This document shows, one piece after another, positions 40,831-51,689 of a stretch of DNA of 64,000 bases (position 1 is its first letter; each line of letters opens with the position of its first letter). The position numbers and the translations under genes were made by a program. This DNA is from Anthoceros angustus. Taxonomy: Eukaryota > Streptophyta > Anthocerotopsida > Anthocerotales > Anthocerotaceae. The stretch spans positions 1 through 64,000 of the forward strand of contig VJWM01000289.1 in the NCBI GenBank assembly GCA_010909165.1. The letters are read 5' to 3'. The notes under the pieces were generated by a model, which saw only the letters and a program-made list of their open reading frames with translations, was not told the DNA's origin and did no database searches.

Positions 40831-43695
40831 ATGGCCACAGTCTGGCAACCGGATGCCCTGTGGGTCCAAGAAATTGGTGGGTGTACAGGGATTCTACCAG
40901 GAGCTACCGCTCACCACTTGTTGAGGAATCATTCGCTGGGAAATACTAGAAAGTGGATGGCTGGGGAACGATTTCCCAGCGATGGGAGTCGCCAGGAGCA
41001 GGAGCTGTTGTGGCAACAATTTTTTCTGGACCCTGCAATGTGGTGGGATAACAGGCGAGGTAAGAAGAGTTGTGGTTCGCCCGACTTCCGGCGTAAGGTG
41101 TCCGGCGAGGTCCTCTGGTTAAACAGCATGTTCAAGCCAGCTTGGGTCGATGAGCAGCTGGTTTCTTTGGATATGCAGATGGGTTATGGTGGCTCTCTTT
41201 CCAAGTCTAGCTCTCCCAATAAGCCTGAGCCTGGCAGGCATGCAGGATCAGATGTGGGTGTCGGAACTGCTGTATCAGTGAGCACGTTATGTCGGCAGGG
41301 GAAGCTTACTGGGGCCGTTGAAGCCCTGGAATCTCTGGCGCAGGCAGACTGTCCTATTTCTCAGTCTCTCTTTTTCACTGTGCTAAAGCTGTGTGCAGCT
41401 AAGAAAGATCTGGTTATTGGCAGACGAGTTCATGATCTGACTGTCAAACTTGGGTACGAGTCAGATACGTTCTTGGGAAACCATATCTTGCGAATGTATG
41501 CAGGTGGAGGAAGGCTACAGGAGGCCATGGATGTGTTCACCAGGGTGGGTAAACCAGATGCCTTCATGTGGTTTTCCATAATCTCTGCGCATGCTAAACT
41601 TGGGAAACCCAATGAGGCCATCAGACTGTACCATGAGATGTGTGGCTCAGGTGTGCAGGCGGATGCTCACGTCTTTGTTGCAGCCCTTCAAGCTTGTGCC
41701 TTTGCCGTGGACTTGGAATCTGGCCAAAAGGTGCACCGTGATGTGTTACACAGTGGCCTTCCTCCTAACTTGTTTGTTGGCAACTGCTTGGTGGATATGT
41801 ATGCAAAATGCGGCGAACTGGAAGATGCACGCCGGGTTTTTGACAGCTTGGGCACAAAGGATGTGGTGACATGGAATGCCTTGATAGCTGGGTATGCTAA
41901 TCAAGGTCTCGGCCAGGATGCACTTGTTCTGTATGGACAAATGGAGCAGGAGGGCCTGGTTGTGGGTGACCATGTTACTTTTGCTTCCCTTCTGAAGGCC
42001 TGTGCAAATGCTGGTGCCTTGCAGAAGGGCCGGCAGCTGCACTCACAGATTGTGGAAATGGGACAGCTAGATGACGTACTTGTGGGAACTAGCCTGGTGG
42101 ACATGTATGCAAAATGTGGCGAACTGGAAGATGCACGCCAGGTTTTTGACAGCTTGGCCACAAAGGATGTGGTGACATGGAACGCCCTAATTGCCGGCTA
42201 TGCCCAGCAAGGTCTTGGCCAAGAAGCCCTTGCTCTGTATGGGCAAATGGACCAGGACTGCCTGATTGTGGCTGACGAGGTAACTTTTGCTTGCCTTCTA
42301 AAAGCGTGCGCAAGCGCTGGGGATTTACAGAAGGGCAGGCAACTGCACTCACAGATTGTGGAAAGAGGACAACTAGATAACATACTTGTGAACACTTGCC
42401 TGGTTGACATGTATGCAAAGTGTGGCAAGTTGGAAGATGCACGGCGGGTTTTTGACAGCTTGGCCACAAAAAATGTGGTGACGTGGACAGCCCTGCTTGC
42501 TGGGTATGCACAGCAAGGTTTAGGGCAAGAGGCGCTTGGTTTATATGGACAAATGGAGCACGACGGCCAGGTTGCAGGTGACCATGTGACTTTTGCTTGC
42601 CTTCTGAACTCCTGTGCAAGTGCTGGTGCCTTACAGAAGGGCAGGCAGCTGCACTCACAGATTGTGGAAAGAGGCCATCTGGATAGCGTACTGATAGGAA
42701 ACTGCTTGGTGGACATGTATGCAAAGTGTGGCGCCCTGGAAGATGCACACCGTGTTTTTGACAGCTTGGCCATCAAGGATGTGGTGACATGGAATGCCCT
42801 GATAGCTGGCTGTGGTACTTGTGATGAAGCTTACAAAGCACTAGCTTGTTTTGAGGAGATGTTAGTCGCTGGTATTCAGCCTGATGATGCTACGTTTACT
42901 TGCCTTTTAGTAGCGTGCAGTCATGGGGGACTGGTGGATGAGGGTCGCATGCACTTTGATTCTATGGTTGAACGGCATGGCATCAAACCTACTGTGGAGC
43001 ATTACAATTGCATGATTGATCTACTTGGCCGTGCAGGCCATTTAGATGAAGCCGAGAACATGCTATTATCATGTGAGAGTCAAAGCGATGCTGTGGGCTT
43101 GATGTCTTTGCTGAATGCCTGCAAAAACCATGGGGACGTAGATAGGGCGACGCGGTGTTTTGAAAGTCTCGTGAAACTGGAGCCTCAGGGTGCATCTGCG
43201 TACGTGCTCATGGCCAATGCCTATGCAGATGCAGGTCGGTGGGCCGATGTGGAGAGGATTGAAACACAAAGAATGGTAGCAGGAGCTAACAAGAAACCTG
43301 CAGTGGCTGGTATTGAGGTGAAGAGGCAGGTACATACATTTGCAGTGGGAGAAAACAGACATGATATTGCGCTCAAGGTAGAGAGGATGAATGCACGTCT
43401 GAAGCAGGAAGGGGGCCATGTACCACACACTAAGTTGGTTTTGAAGCCACTCTCTGAGAAGGAAAAGGAAGATGCGCTTTGCGGGCATGCTGAAAAGCTA
43501 GCTCTTGCGTTTGGTCTCTTGAACACTCCGAGTGGCACACCTCTGGTGGTAACGAAGAACTTACGCATGTGCAGTGACTGCCACAGTTCCACGGAGATCA
43601 TGTCAAAGGTTGAACAGAGAGACATTGTTGTAAGGGATGGGTACCGAGTACATCGATTCGCCGCTGGCTGTTGCAGTTGTCATGGTCGACCTTGA
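40831..43695 (+). CDS. PPR RNA-editing factor, PDF-PLS-E-DYW:KP class (gene 7)
   Basis: Intact single-exon frame of 954 aa from the ATG at 40831 (MATVWQPDALWVQEIGGCTG) to the stop at 43693-43695. The N-terminus looks organelle-targeted; the PDF block is at about residues 60-120 (WWDNRRGKKS, SPDFRRKVSGEVLWL). Five S-P-L rounds follow, then the terminal L2-S2 motifs (VEHYNCMIDLLGRAGHLDEA), E1/E2 and DYW:KP with KKPAVAGIEV, GHAEKLALAFG, CSDCHSSTE and a CHGRP end. Applying the published PPR code to position 5 and the last residue of the S and P motifs gives U/-, UU, GU, AG, UU, U with L motifs between. This is the best reference gene in the window: no duplication, no damage. Confidence 0.94.
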   Translation: MATVWQPDALWVQEIGGCTGILPGATAHHLLRNHSLGNTRKWMAGERFPSDGSRQEQELLWQQFFLDPAMWWDNRRGKKSCGSPDFRRKVSGEVLWLNSMFKPAWVDEQLVSLDMQMGYGGSLSKSSSPNKPEPGRHAGSDVGVGTAVSVSTLCRQGKLTGAVEALESLAQADCPISQSLFFTVLKLCAAKKDLVIGRRVHDLTVKLGYESDTFLGNHILRMYAGGGRLQEAMDVFTRVGKPDAFMWFSIISAHAKLGKPNEAIRLYHEMCGSGVQADAHVFVAALQACAFAVDLESGQKVHRDVLHSGLPPNLFVGNCLVDMYAKCGELEDARRVFDSLGTKDVVTWNALIAGYANQGLGQDALVLYGQMEQEGLVVGDHVTFASLLKACANAGALQKGRQLHSQIVEMGQLDDVLVGTSLVDMYAKCGELEDARQVFDSLATKDVVTWNALIAGYAQQGLGQEALALYGQMDQDCLIVADEVTFACLLKACASAGDLQKGRQLHSQIVERGQLDNILVNTCLVDMYAKCGKLEDARRVFDSLATKNVVTWTALLAGYAQQGLGQEALGLYGQMEHDGQVAGDHVTFACLLNSCASAGALQKGRQLHSQIVERGHLDSVLIGNCLVDMYAKCGALEDAHRVFDSLAIKDVVTWNALIAGCGTCDEAYKALACFEEMLVAGIQPDDATFTCLLVACSHGGLVDEGRMHFDSMVERHGIKPTVEHYNCMIDLLGRAGHLDEAENMLLSCESQSDAVGLMSLLNACKNHGDVDRATRCFESLVKLEPQGASAYVLMANAYADAGRWADVERIETQRMVAGANKKPAVAGIEVKRQVHTFAVGENRHDIALKVERMNARLKQEGGHVPHTKLVLKPLSEKEKEDALCGHAEKLALAFGLLNTPSGTPLVVTKNLRMCSDCHSSTEIMSKVEQRDIVVRDGYRVHRFAAGCCSCHGRP

Positions 43696-43754
43696 GAATG
43701 TCAGCGGAAGTACGTACTTCTATGTACTTCTATGTACTTCTATGTCATTCATCA

Positions 43755-44390
43755 AGAGAAATAACCTTGAAATCTTGCATGGGCTTTCTGTAGCTTATTC
43801 AGACCCTCGCCCACTCTTGAGATTGAAGCCTTTCCCTGAGTTTGTACGGACACATTCGAGAACATCTGACTGATGTTACCAAATAGTCTGGCCACAGCAA
43901 TATTACCTGCTTCCTGGGTGAGAGCAACTAGGTCTGCACCAGCAAACACAGGAGTCTGCCGTGCAAATTGTATGAAGTCGAAGGTCCCTTCCAGTCGCAG
44001 CCCTTCTGAGCTGTGTCCATCCTCTGAGCGATGGCGCCCATCTCATCGATGAAGATGATGCTCGGGGCTGCTCTCTGTGCGTCAGCAAACACTGCTGGAA
44101 CTTTTGCTTCTGATCCACCTGCTCGTTCCACATATCGTCCAACATGACAAAAAGAAACAACATGAGGAATCCATTATCCTCTCAGAGCCCACCATAGCTG
44201 GGAAGGAGTAGGAGCATGTACCTAACATTCCAGAGACAAGTTCGGGCGCAGAGATATTAATGGCACTCCCATCCCACAAACAATGGCATTTGCCAGTGAT
44301 GTCTTCCCACAGCCGGAGGGTCCGTGAAGGAGAATATCTCGAGGAGGCTGTAGACCGAGATGTGCATATGCCTCGGGATGCCGAAAAGAA
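43755..44390 (-). pseudogene. CDC48C/NVL-like AAA ATPase fragment
   Basis: The minus strand reads RHPEAYAHLGLQPPRDILLH then Walker A GPSGCGKTS and LANAIVCGMGVPLIS. A 4-bp loss shifts the frame before SAPELVSGMLG, where a GTACAT donor starts an apparent intron. After it come SEAKVPAVFADAQRAAPS and Walker B IIFIDEMGAIAQR (Asp-Glu kept), then an internal loss and shift, and finally FARQTPVFAGADLVALTQEAG. The blocks and their order match the first AAA domain of the CDC48C/NVL/Rix7 ribosome-biogenesis group. Missing pieces, two shifts and no second AAA domain mark it as a dead fragment next to gene 7. Confidence 0.75.
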
Positions 44391-45500
44391 CGCTATATGA
44401 CCCTAATAGTACCACAGTCCACCCTCCCTAATTGGTAACTCCATGAATGGAACTCCATGAATGGAAACCTATGTAATTAGGAGCTAAACCTTTGCTCCCT
44501 TGAATGTGCAAAGGGCTAAATGATAAGTAGTAATTGAGAATTTTTAGAAATTAAGTTAATATATTTAATAGATTTTATTCTCTAATTAATATTATCATAT
44601 ATAATTTTAAATTAATTAATTAATAAATTATGTTGAATCTAAAGTTCATGTTGTGTTCACATATTAATATTATGTTCTTTTTTTTGTAAGTCTTTTCCTA
44701 TCTTTTCCTAAGTCTTTTCCTATGCAAGTTGTTGTCTTATTGTTCCTTGATGCAAATTTGTTGATGGAATCATGCTGCTTCATAAGCATTACTCCTTAAC
44801 AAAAAAAAGTAGAAGAGAGAGACTTGTAAGTACCATGCTGAATATCCAAGTTTCATAAGAAGAAGTTATGCCCATGAACAAGTGAGCAGTTTTCAATATG
44901 GATGAGGAGGTTGAGGAAAATGTTGAAGAGGAAGTCAATATAGGAAGCAATGCCACTAGTCAAGAAGGAGGATGCAGATAAAGCCATGGAGATGGTGAAG
45001 ATGTATTTGATACAACAATCACAAAACACTCTAGAATCTTTGCTATGGAGATGGTGAAGATAGATTGGATACATACAGTCTTAAAACACTCTACGATCTT
45101 TGAAGGTGCATTATCTCTTAGAAAACCACATCACTAGTCATCATATCAAAGCATAGATAAGTATTAGTGATTATTTTAAGTGAGATATATGAGGTCCACC
45201 TTCATTATCCCGTACCGGATGAGTTTTTTCCCATCCTTTTTTCTTTCAATAAAATATAATAACCTTCTTATAAATGAGATATATGAATTGAACTCTAATT
45301 ATTATTAAAAATATAAATTAATATCATGAAATATCTCCCTATAGGGTCGCTTCCAAACAATCCCATCGAGGAAGGGTCGACTGTATGTATGACACCCTCA
45401 ATTCCCCCAAGATCTTCAAAGGATTTCTTCGTAGGGGCAGACATGACGAGACTATTTCTAGAGTTCTAGGTTTTTTATAATAAAGTCTTCTTTTGCTCCT
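44391..45500. other. AT-rich spacer upstream of RPS15a
   Basis: No gene recognised. Contains small direct repeats (TCTTTTCCTA twice near 44694-44720; a GGAGATGGTGAAGAT pair near 44987 and 45047) and long A/T runs. Confidence 0.6.
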
Positions 45501-45503
45501 TTC

Positions 45504-45513
45504 TAGGGTTAGG
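45504..45513 (+). promoter_or_regulatory. Telo-box-like element upstream of RPS15a
   Basis: TAGGGTTAGG (complement CCTAACCCTA) about 120-130 bp before the RPS15a ATG. Telo-boxes (AAACCCTA-type) are typical of plant ribosomal-protein promoters and 5' leaders; the match here covers the AACCCTA core. Its role is inferred from position and family habit only. Confidence 0.5.
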
Positions 45514-45632
45514 CTTATAAGAACCGTGTACCCCGACCTATATTTCTCTTTCGACGAGCCTTCGTGGACTCTCTCGCGCGCGAAGTCTCCGGCCGCGAGC
45601 ACCGTCGGCGCGTTCGCCACAGCCGGTGCAAG

Positions 45633-46300
<668 letters not shown>

Positions 46301-46367
46301 CATGGACCTGCATCCAGGGCCATCAGGGGGTGCTGTGTCCCCTTCTGTGCCGCTTGGAGCGAAGCTG

Positions 46368-46560
46368 TTGAGAAAGCAGCTATGTGTAAGCTGCTCCAAT
46401 TTTGCAGTGAAAATCGGCTGTCAATCGTTACCACCAGCTTCGTCATTGATAACTGTTATTCAGAGATCCGAATCGTGTTGCGGAGGTGTTCATGGTATGC
46501 TTGTGTTTGAGAAGGCAGCGATGTGTAAGCTGCTCCAGTTTTGCAGTGAAAATTGGCACG
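46368..46560. repeat. Diverged direct repeat downstream of RPS15a
   Basis: GAGAAAGCAGCTATGTGTAA with the following GCTGCTCCAATTTTGCAGTG (about 46369) recurs at about 46510 as GAGAAGGCAGCGATGTGTAA with GCTGCTCCAGTTTTGCAGTG. The period is about 141 bp. The 46301-46950 stretch shows no convincing gene. Confidence 0.7.
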
Positions 46561-46959
46561 GAATTGTTTGGTTTAGTCTAATCCCCTTTGTTTCGCTTGG
46601 ACCTAACCCTGCACAATGCTTATACCCTTTTGAGCTGTTTCGCTGTCGCCCTGTACGCTTGAGGCGGTGATGACGGACCTTGCTTTCGACAGACAATTGA
46701 TATGGTCATCTGTCTCGCAGTCTTCCTCCAACTAAGTGGCAAGTCAATTGTTAGAAGATCCGGTCGCGTGGATTCCAGCATGGCCGTTTACAGTCCACGG
46801 TGTCCGTTGGTCATACAGGCCGAAGAGAAGTTTCTACTCTCCTCATTTTGTATTCGTGAAGGATACCGCCCTCGTTTACTGGTCATGAATCAGCTGGGGC
46901 ATTGGTTTAAAGGCCAGTGAATCAGCTGGACGTGCAACAGCTTCGAGCTACAGTCCCTG

Positions 46960-47255
46960 AACAGACACTGGCAATCCTCCGAGCGAAGTAGGAGCCAGCC
47001 TTTGACAAACACTGGCAATCCTCCGGGCGAAGTAGGAGCAAGCCTTTGACAGACAGGCAATCCTCCGAGCCAAGTAGGACCAAGCCTTTGACAGGCACTG
47101 GCAATCCTCCGAGCGAAGTAGGAGCAAGCCTTTGACAGACACTGGCAATCCTCCGAGCGAAGTAGGAGCAAGCCTTTGACAGACACTGGCAATCCTCCGA
47201 GCGAAGTAGGAGCAAGCCTTTGACAAACCCTGTCAATCCTCAGGGCGAAGTAGGA
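46960..47255. repeat. 44-bp minisatellite, six to seven units
   Basis: Unit GAGCGAAGTAGGAGCAAGCC, TTTGACAGACACTGGCAATC, CTCC (44 bp), some units shortened by one to four bases. As 44 is not a multiple of three, translation on minus cycles through three peptides in every frame; these open stretches are not genes. It is followed by short repeats of CTTAATCAGAT and GAGAGGA(A/G)TCTCC near 47275-47365. No gene recognised up to 47763. Confidence 0.88.
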
Positions 47256-47763
47256 GCTGAACAGATGCTTCCCACTTAATCAGATATCTGTTCTCGCTTA
47301 ATCAGATTGAGAGGAATCTCCTCGCCTAGATGCTTCCCGCTCAATCAGGTTGAGAGGAGTCTCCCCTCTTAGAAAGCAAACGTCAGTCACATCAAGGCTC
47401 CAGCTGTTGATGAAGTCCTCAGGTCACCTTCAGGTAGCAAGGGATACGTACAACAACCGCTCACGCATTCACACGATGGCATGGCAACCAACACTCATAA
47501 CTGGAGGCATGGAACTAACCAGCTCCGTGTTGAAAGGGGTCACGCCCCGTGCATTGCTAAGTCTCCTGATACCTATTCAACGTCATTGTGCGCCTTCGCC
47601 CCGTGAGATCTTCCATATCTTCTGCCAATGCCGGATATGGCCCACTTGCTGTCTTTGAATCAACCAGCTGCCCTGTCTTAATTGCTGTTGTGGCTCCAAC
47701 ATCTTAATCCTCACACAGGCCAACTCCAAAATAAGTTTTCAGGTGGCTAGATCCACTTTATTG

Positions 47764-50700
47764 TCATGGTCGACCCTTACAACTGCAAGAACCAGCAGCA
47801 AATCGGTGCACTCGATACCCATCCCTTACAACAATGTCTCTCTTTTCAACCTTTGACATGATCTCCGTAGAACTGTGGCAGTCGCTACACATGCGTAGAT
47901 TCTTCGTTACCACCAGAGGTGTGCCACTCGGAGTGTTCAAGAGACCAAACGCGAGAGCTAGCTTCTCGGCATGCCCGCAAAGCGCATCTTCCTTTTCTTT
48001 CTCAGAGAGTGGCTTCAAAACCAACTTTGTGTGTGGTACGTGGCCCCCTTCCTGCTTCAGACGTGCATTTGTGCTCTCTACCTTTAGCGCAATATCATCT
48101 CTTCTTTCTCCCACCGAAAAGGTATGTATCTGCTTCTTCACCTCAATGCCCGCCACTGCAGGTTTCTTGTTAGCTCCTGCTACCTTCCTTTGTGTTTCAA
48201 TCCTGTGTACATCAGTCCACCTACCTGCATCTGCATAGGTATTGGCCATGAGTACATATGCAGATGCCCCCTGAGGCTCCAGTCTAACGAGACTTTCAAA
48301 ACACCGGGTTGCCCTCTCTATATCCCCGTGACTTTTGCAGGCATTCAGCAAAGAAGTCCAACCCACAACATTGCTTTGGCTCTCACATGATAACAGCATG
48401 TTCTCTGCCTCATCTAAATGGCCTGCACGCCCAAGAAGATCAATCATGCAATTGTAATGCTCAATAGTAGGTTTGATGCCATGGTGTTGAACCATGGAAT
48501 CGAAGTGCCTGCAACCCTCATTCACCAGTCCCTCATGACTGCATGCCACTAAAACGCAAGTAAAAGTAGTATCATCCGGCTGAATACCGGAAACTAACAT
48601 CTCCTCAAAACAAGCTAGTGCACTGTGACCTTCATCACAAGCACCACACCCAGCTATCAGGGCATTCCATGTCACCACACTTTTTGTGGCCAAGCTGTCA
48701 AAAACCTCCCGTGCAACTTCCAGTTCACCACACTTTGCATACAAGTCTATCAGGCAAGTGCCTACAAGTATGCTATCCAGCTGTCCACTTTCCACAATCT
48801 GAGTGTGTAGCTGTCTGCCCTTTTGTAAGGCACCAGCACCTGCACAGGCTTTCAGAAGGCAAGCAAAAGTAACCTCGTCAGCCACCGTGAGGCCCTCCTG
48901 CTCCATTTGTCCATAGAGAATAAGCGCCTCTTTGCTGAGATCTTGTTGTGCATACCCAGCAATCAGGGTCGTCCATGTCACCACATCCTTTGTAGTCAAG
49001 CTGTCAAAAACCTGCGTGCTTCCTCCAATTCGCCACACTTTGCATACATGTCCACCAGGCAAGTGCCTACAAGCATGTGATCTAGCTGTCCTCTTTCCAC
49101 ACAATCTGTGTGTGCAGCTGCCTGCCCTGTAAGGCACCAGTGCTTGCACAGGCTTTCAGAAGGCAAGCAAAAGTAACATGGTCAGCCACAATCAGGCCCT
49201 CCTGCTCCATTTGTCCATACAGAACAAGCGCCTCTTGCCAAGTCCTTGCATACCCTATCAGGGCATTCCATGTCACCACATCCTTTGTGGCCAAGCTGTC
49301 AAAAACCCTGCATCTTCCAGTTCGCCACACTTTGCATACATGTCCACCAGGCAAGTGCCTACAAGCATGTGATCTAGCTGTCCTCTTTCCACAATCTGTG
49401 TGTGCAGCTGCCTGCCCTTCTGTAAGGCACCAGTGCTTGCACAGGCTTTCAGAAGGCAAGCAAAAGTTACATGGTTCCCCACAATCAGGCCCTCCTGCTC
49501 CATTTGTTCATACAGAACGAGCGCCTCCTTGCCAAGTCCATGATTAGCGTACCCTGAAATCAGGGCAGTCCATGTCACCACATTTTTTGTGGTCAAGCTG
49601 TCAAACACTCCGCGTGCATCTTCCAGTTCGCCACACTTTGCATACATGTCTACCAGGGAAGTTCCCACAAGCATGTTATCTAGCTGTCCTCTTTCCACAA
49701 TCAGTGAGTGCAGCTGCCTGCCCTCCTGTAAGGAACCAGTAATTGCACAGGCCTTGAGAAGGCAAGCAAAGGTGATATGGTTACCAACAATCAGGCCCTC
49801 CTGCTTCATTTGTCCATACAGAACAAGCGCCTCTTGCCCTAGCCCATGACTTGCATATCCAGCTATCAGGGCATTCCATGTCACCACATCCTTTGTGGTC
49901 AAGGTGTCAAAAACCCGGCGTGCATCTTGAAGTTCGCCACACTTTGCATACATGTCCACCAGGCAAGTACCCACAAGTATGTTCTGTAGGTGTCCTCTTG
50001 CTATAATCTGAGAGTGCAGCTGCCTGCCCTCCTTTAAGGCACCGGTTATTGCACAGGCCTTAAGAAGGCAAGCAAAAGTGACATGGTTACCCACGATCAG
50101 GCCCTCCTGCTCCATTTGTCCATACAAAATAAGCGCCTGTGGTCCCATACCATGATTTGCATACCCAGATATCAGGGAATTCCACGTCACCACATCCTTT
50201 GTAACCAAGCTGTCGAAAACCCTGCGTGCATCTTCCAGTTCGCCACATTTTGCATACATGTCCACCAGGCAGCTGCCAACAAACAAGTTAGGAGGAATGC
50301 CACTATGCAACACATCACAATGCACTTTTCTGCCAGATTCCAAGTCCGCAACGGATGCACAAGCTTGAAGGACTGCTACAAAGACATGGGGATTCGCCTT
50401 CACACCTGAGCTACGCATCTCACGGTACAGTTTTATGGCCTCATTAGGCTTCCCATGTTTACCATGAGCAGAAATTATGGAAAACCACATGAAGGCATCT
50501 GGTTTGCCCATCCTGGTGAACACATCCATGGCCTCCTGTAGCCTACCTCGACATGCATACATGCGTAAGATATGGTTTCCCACGGATGTATTTGACTCGT
50601 ACCCAAGTTGGACCGTGAGATGATGAACTCGCCGTCCCACAGCCACATCCTTCTTGGCTGCACATAGTTTTAGCACTGTACAGAACAGAGCCTGAGAAAT

Positions 50701-51273
50701 AGGCGAGTCTGTCTGGGCCAAAGCTTCCAGAACTCCAACGGCCTCAGTAAGCTTTCCCTGCTGACATAACGTGTTCACTGTTGCAGGTGTTACGGCGCTC
50801 ATTTCCGATCTTGTATGCCTGCCAGGGTCAGGCTTGTCCGGAGAGGTCGATTTGGAAGTAAAGGCAGCATGCCCCATCTTCATATCCAATGAAACGAGCT
50901 GCTCATCCACCCAAGCTGGCTTGAGTGTGCTGTTTAACCAGAGGACCTCGCCGGACCCCTTACGCCGGAAGTCAGGCGAGCGAGTGCTCTTTTTAACTCC
51001 CCTGTTATCCCACCACATTGCAGGGTCCAGAAAATATTGTCGCCACAACGACTCTTGCTCCTGCTCCTGCCGACCGACATCACTAGAAAATCCTTCCCTA
51101 GCCATCCATGTTGTCGGAAGTGCTAATTTCTTTACACTGCTGCACCTGGAGGCCTGGTTGTTTGCCACCGACTGACTCCCTAAGGTGAGGTGAGCGGGAG
51201 CTGCTGGTAGAATCCCTCTACACCCACCGATTTGTTCGATCCACAAGGGATCCGGTTGCCATACTGTGGCCAT
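47764..51273 (-). CDS. PPR editing factor, DYW:KP class, interrupted by one damaged triplet (gene 8)
   Basis: The ATG at 51273 (MATVWQPDPLWIEQIGGCRG) opens a clean frame to about 49330: PDF block (WWDNRGVKKS, SPDFRRKGSGEVLWL) and S-P-L rounds. Between about 49000 and 49330 lies a near-copy of the preceding triplet with missing bases that shift the frame. The frame resumes at VFDSLTTKD (about 49015) and runs to 47764 with the last PPRs, E1/E2, KKPAVAGIEV, HAE, CSDC and a CKGRP end. Leaving out one triplet period rejoins the frame and gives a protein a little over 1,050 aa. It is 416 bp downstream of the INTS7 stop on the same strand, presumably with its own promoter. Confidence 0.87.
49000..49460. 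repeat. In-register PPR triplet duplication E, about 0.3-kb period
   Basis: CTACAAGCATGTGATCTAGC with TGTCCTCTTTCCAC...AATCTGTGTGTGCAGCTGCC occurs at about 49068-49120 and 49360-49412, and in this exact form only there. The copy nearer 49000-49330 lacks bases in several places (CCTGCCCTGTAAGG versus CCTGCCCTTCTGTAAGG; CCTTGCATACCCTATCAGG versus the full consensus). Confidence 0.83.
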
Positions 51274-51689
51274 CTTCCAGGCACCACAAGCTTGCTATGC
51301 AAGCAGTGGCAGGATGCCTAGGTACTCTGCAAGGTAACCATGGTGACTCCACCCTTGGCACGAGGAGGGCAGACGGTTCACCGATGCAACCCAAGAGAAT
51401 AGCCACAGCAAGATGATGCAGCCGCAGGAGGTTGTTGGCCACGGGCCTATTCGACTACCAATACACGGAGTGTTTCCTCAGTCATGTCGGAATGTAGTCG
51501 ATGTGCTTGTGAAACTACATAAGACGACCACCAGAGTTTGAGAAACAGTATAAAAGAGGTCCTGTACCAAAGTACATAAGTGTGTCAACTGGTGACTGTG
51601 ACAATTGAAGTTTGATGCGTCTCAGCACACAGACGTTGTGCGGGCTAGTTTCATTGAGCTATTTTTCACACTGGCAACTTATCAATGAC
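51274..51689. other. Spacer between gene 8 start and INTS7 end
   Basis: Must hold the gene 8 promoter and leader and the INTS7 3' UTR. No further gene and no clear core promoter element seen. Confidence 0.5.

Noticed and set aside
46890-47236. Repetitive peptides (LLLRSEDCQCLSKACSYFARR-like) in all three minus-strand frames
   Set aside because: They come from a 44-bp minisatellite, which reads open in every frame; not a protein gene.
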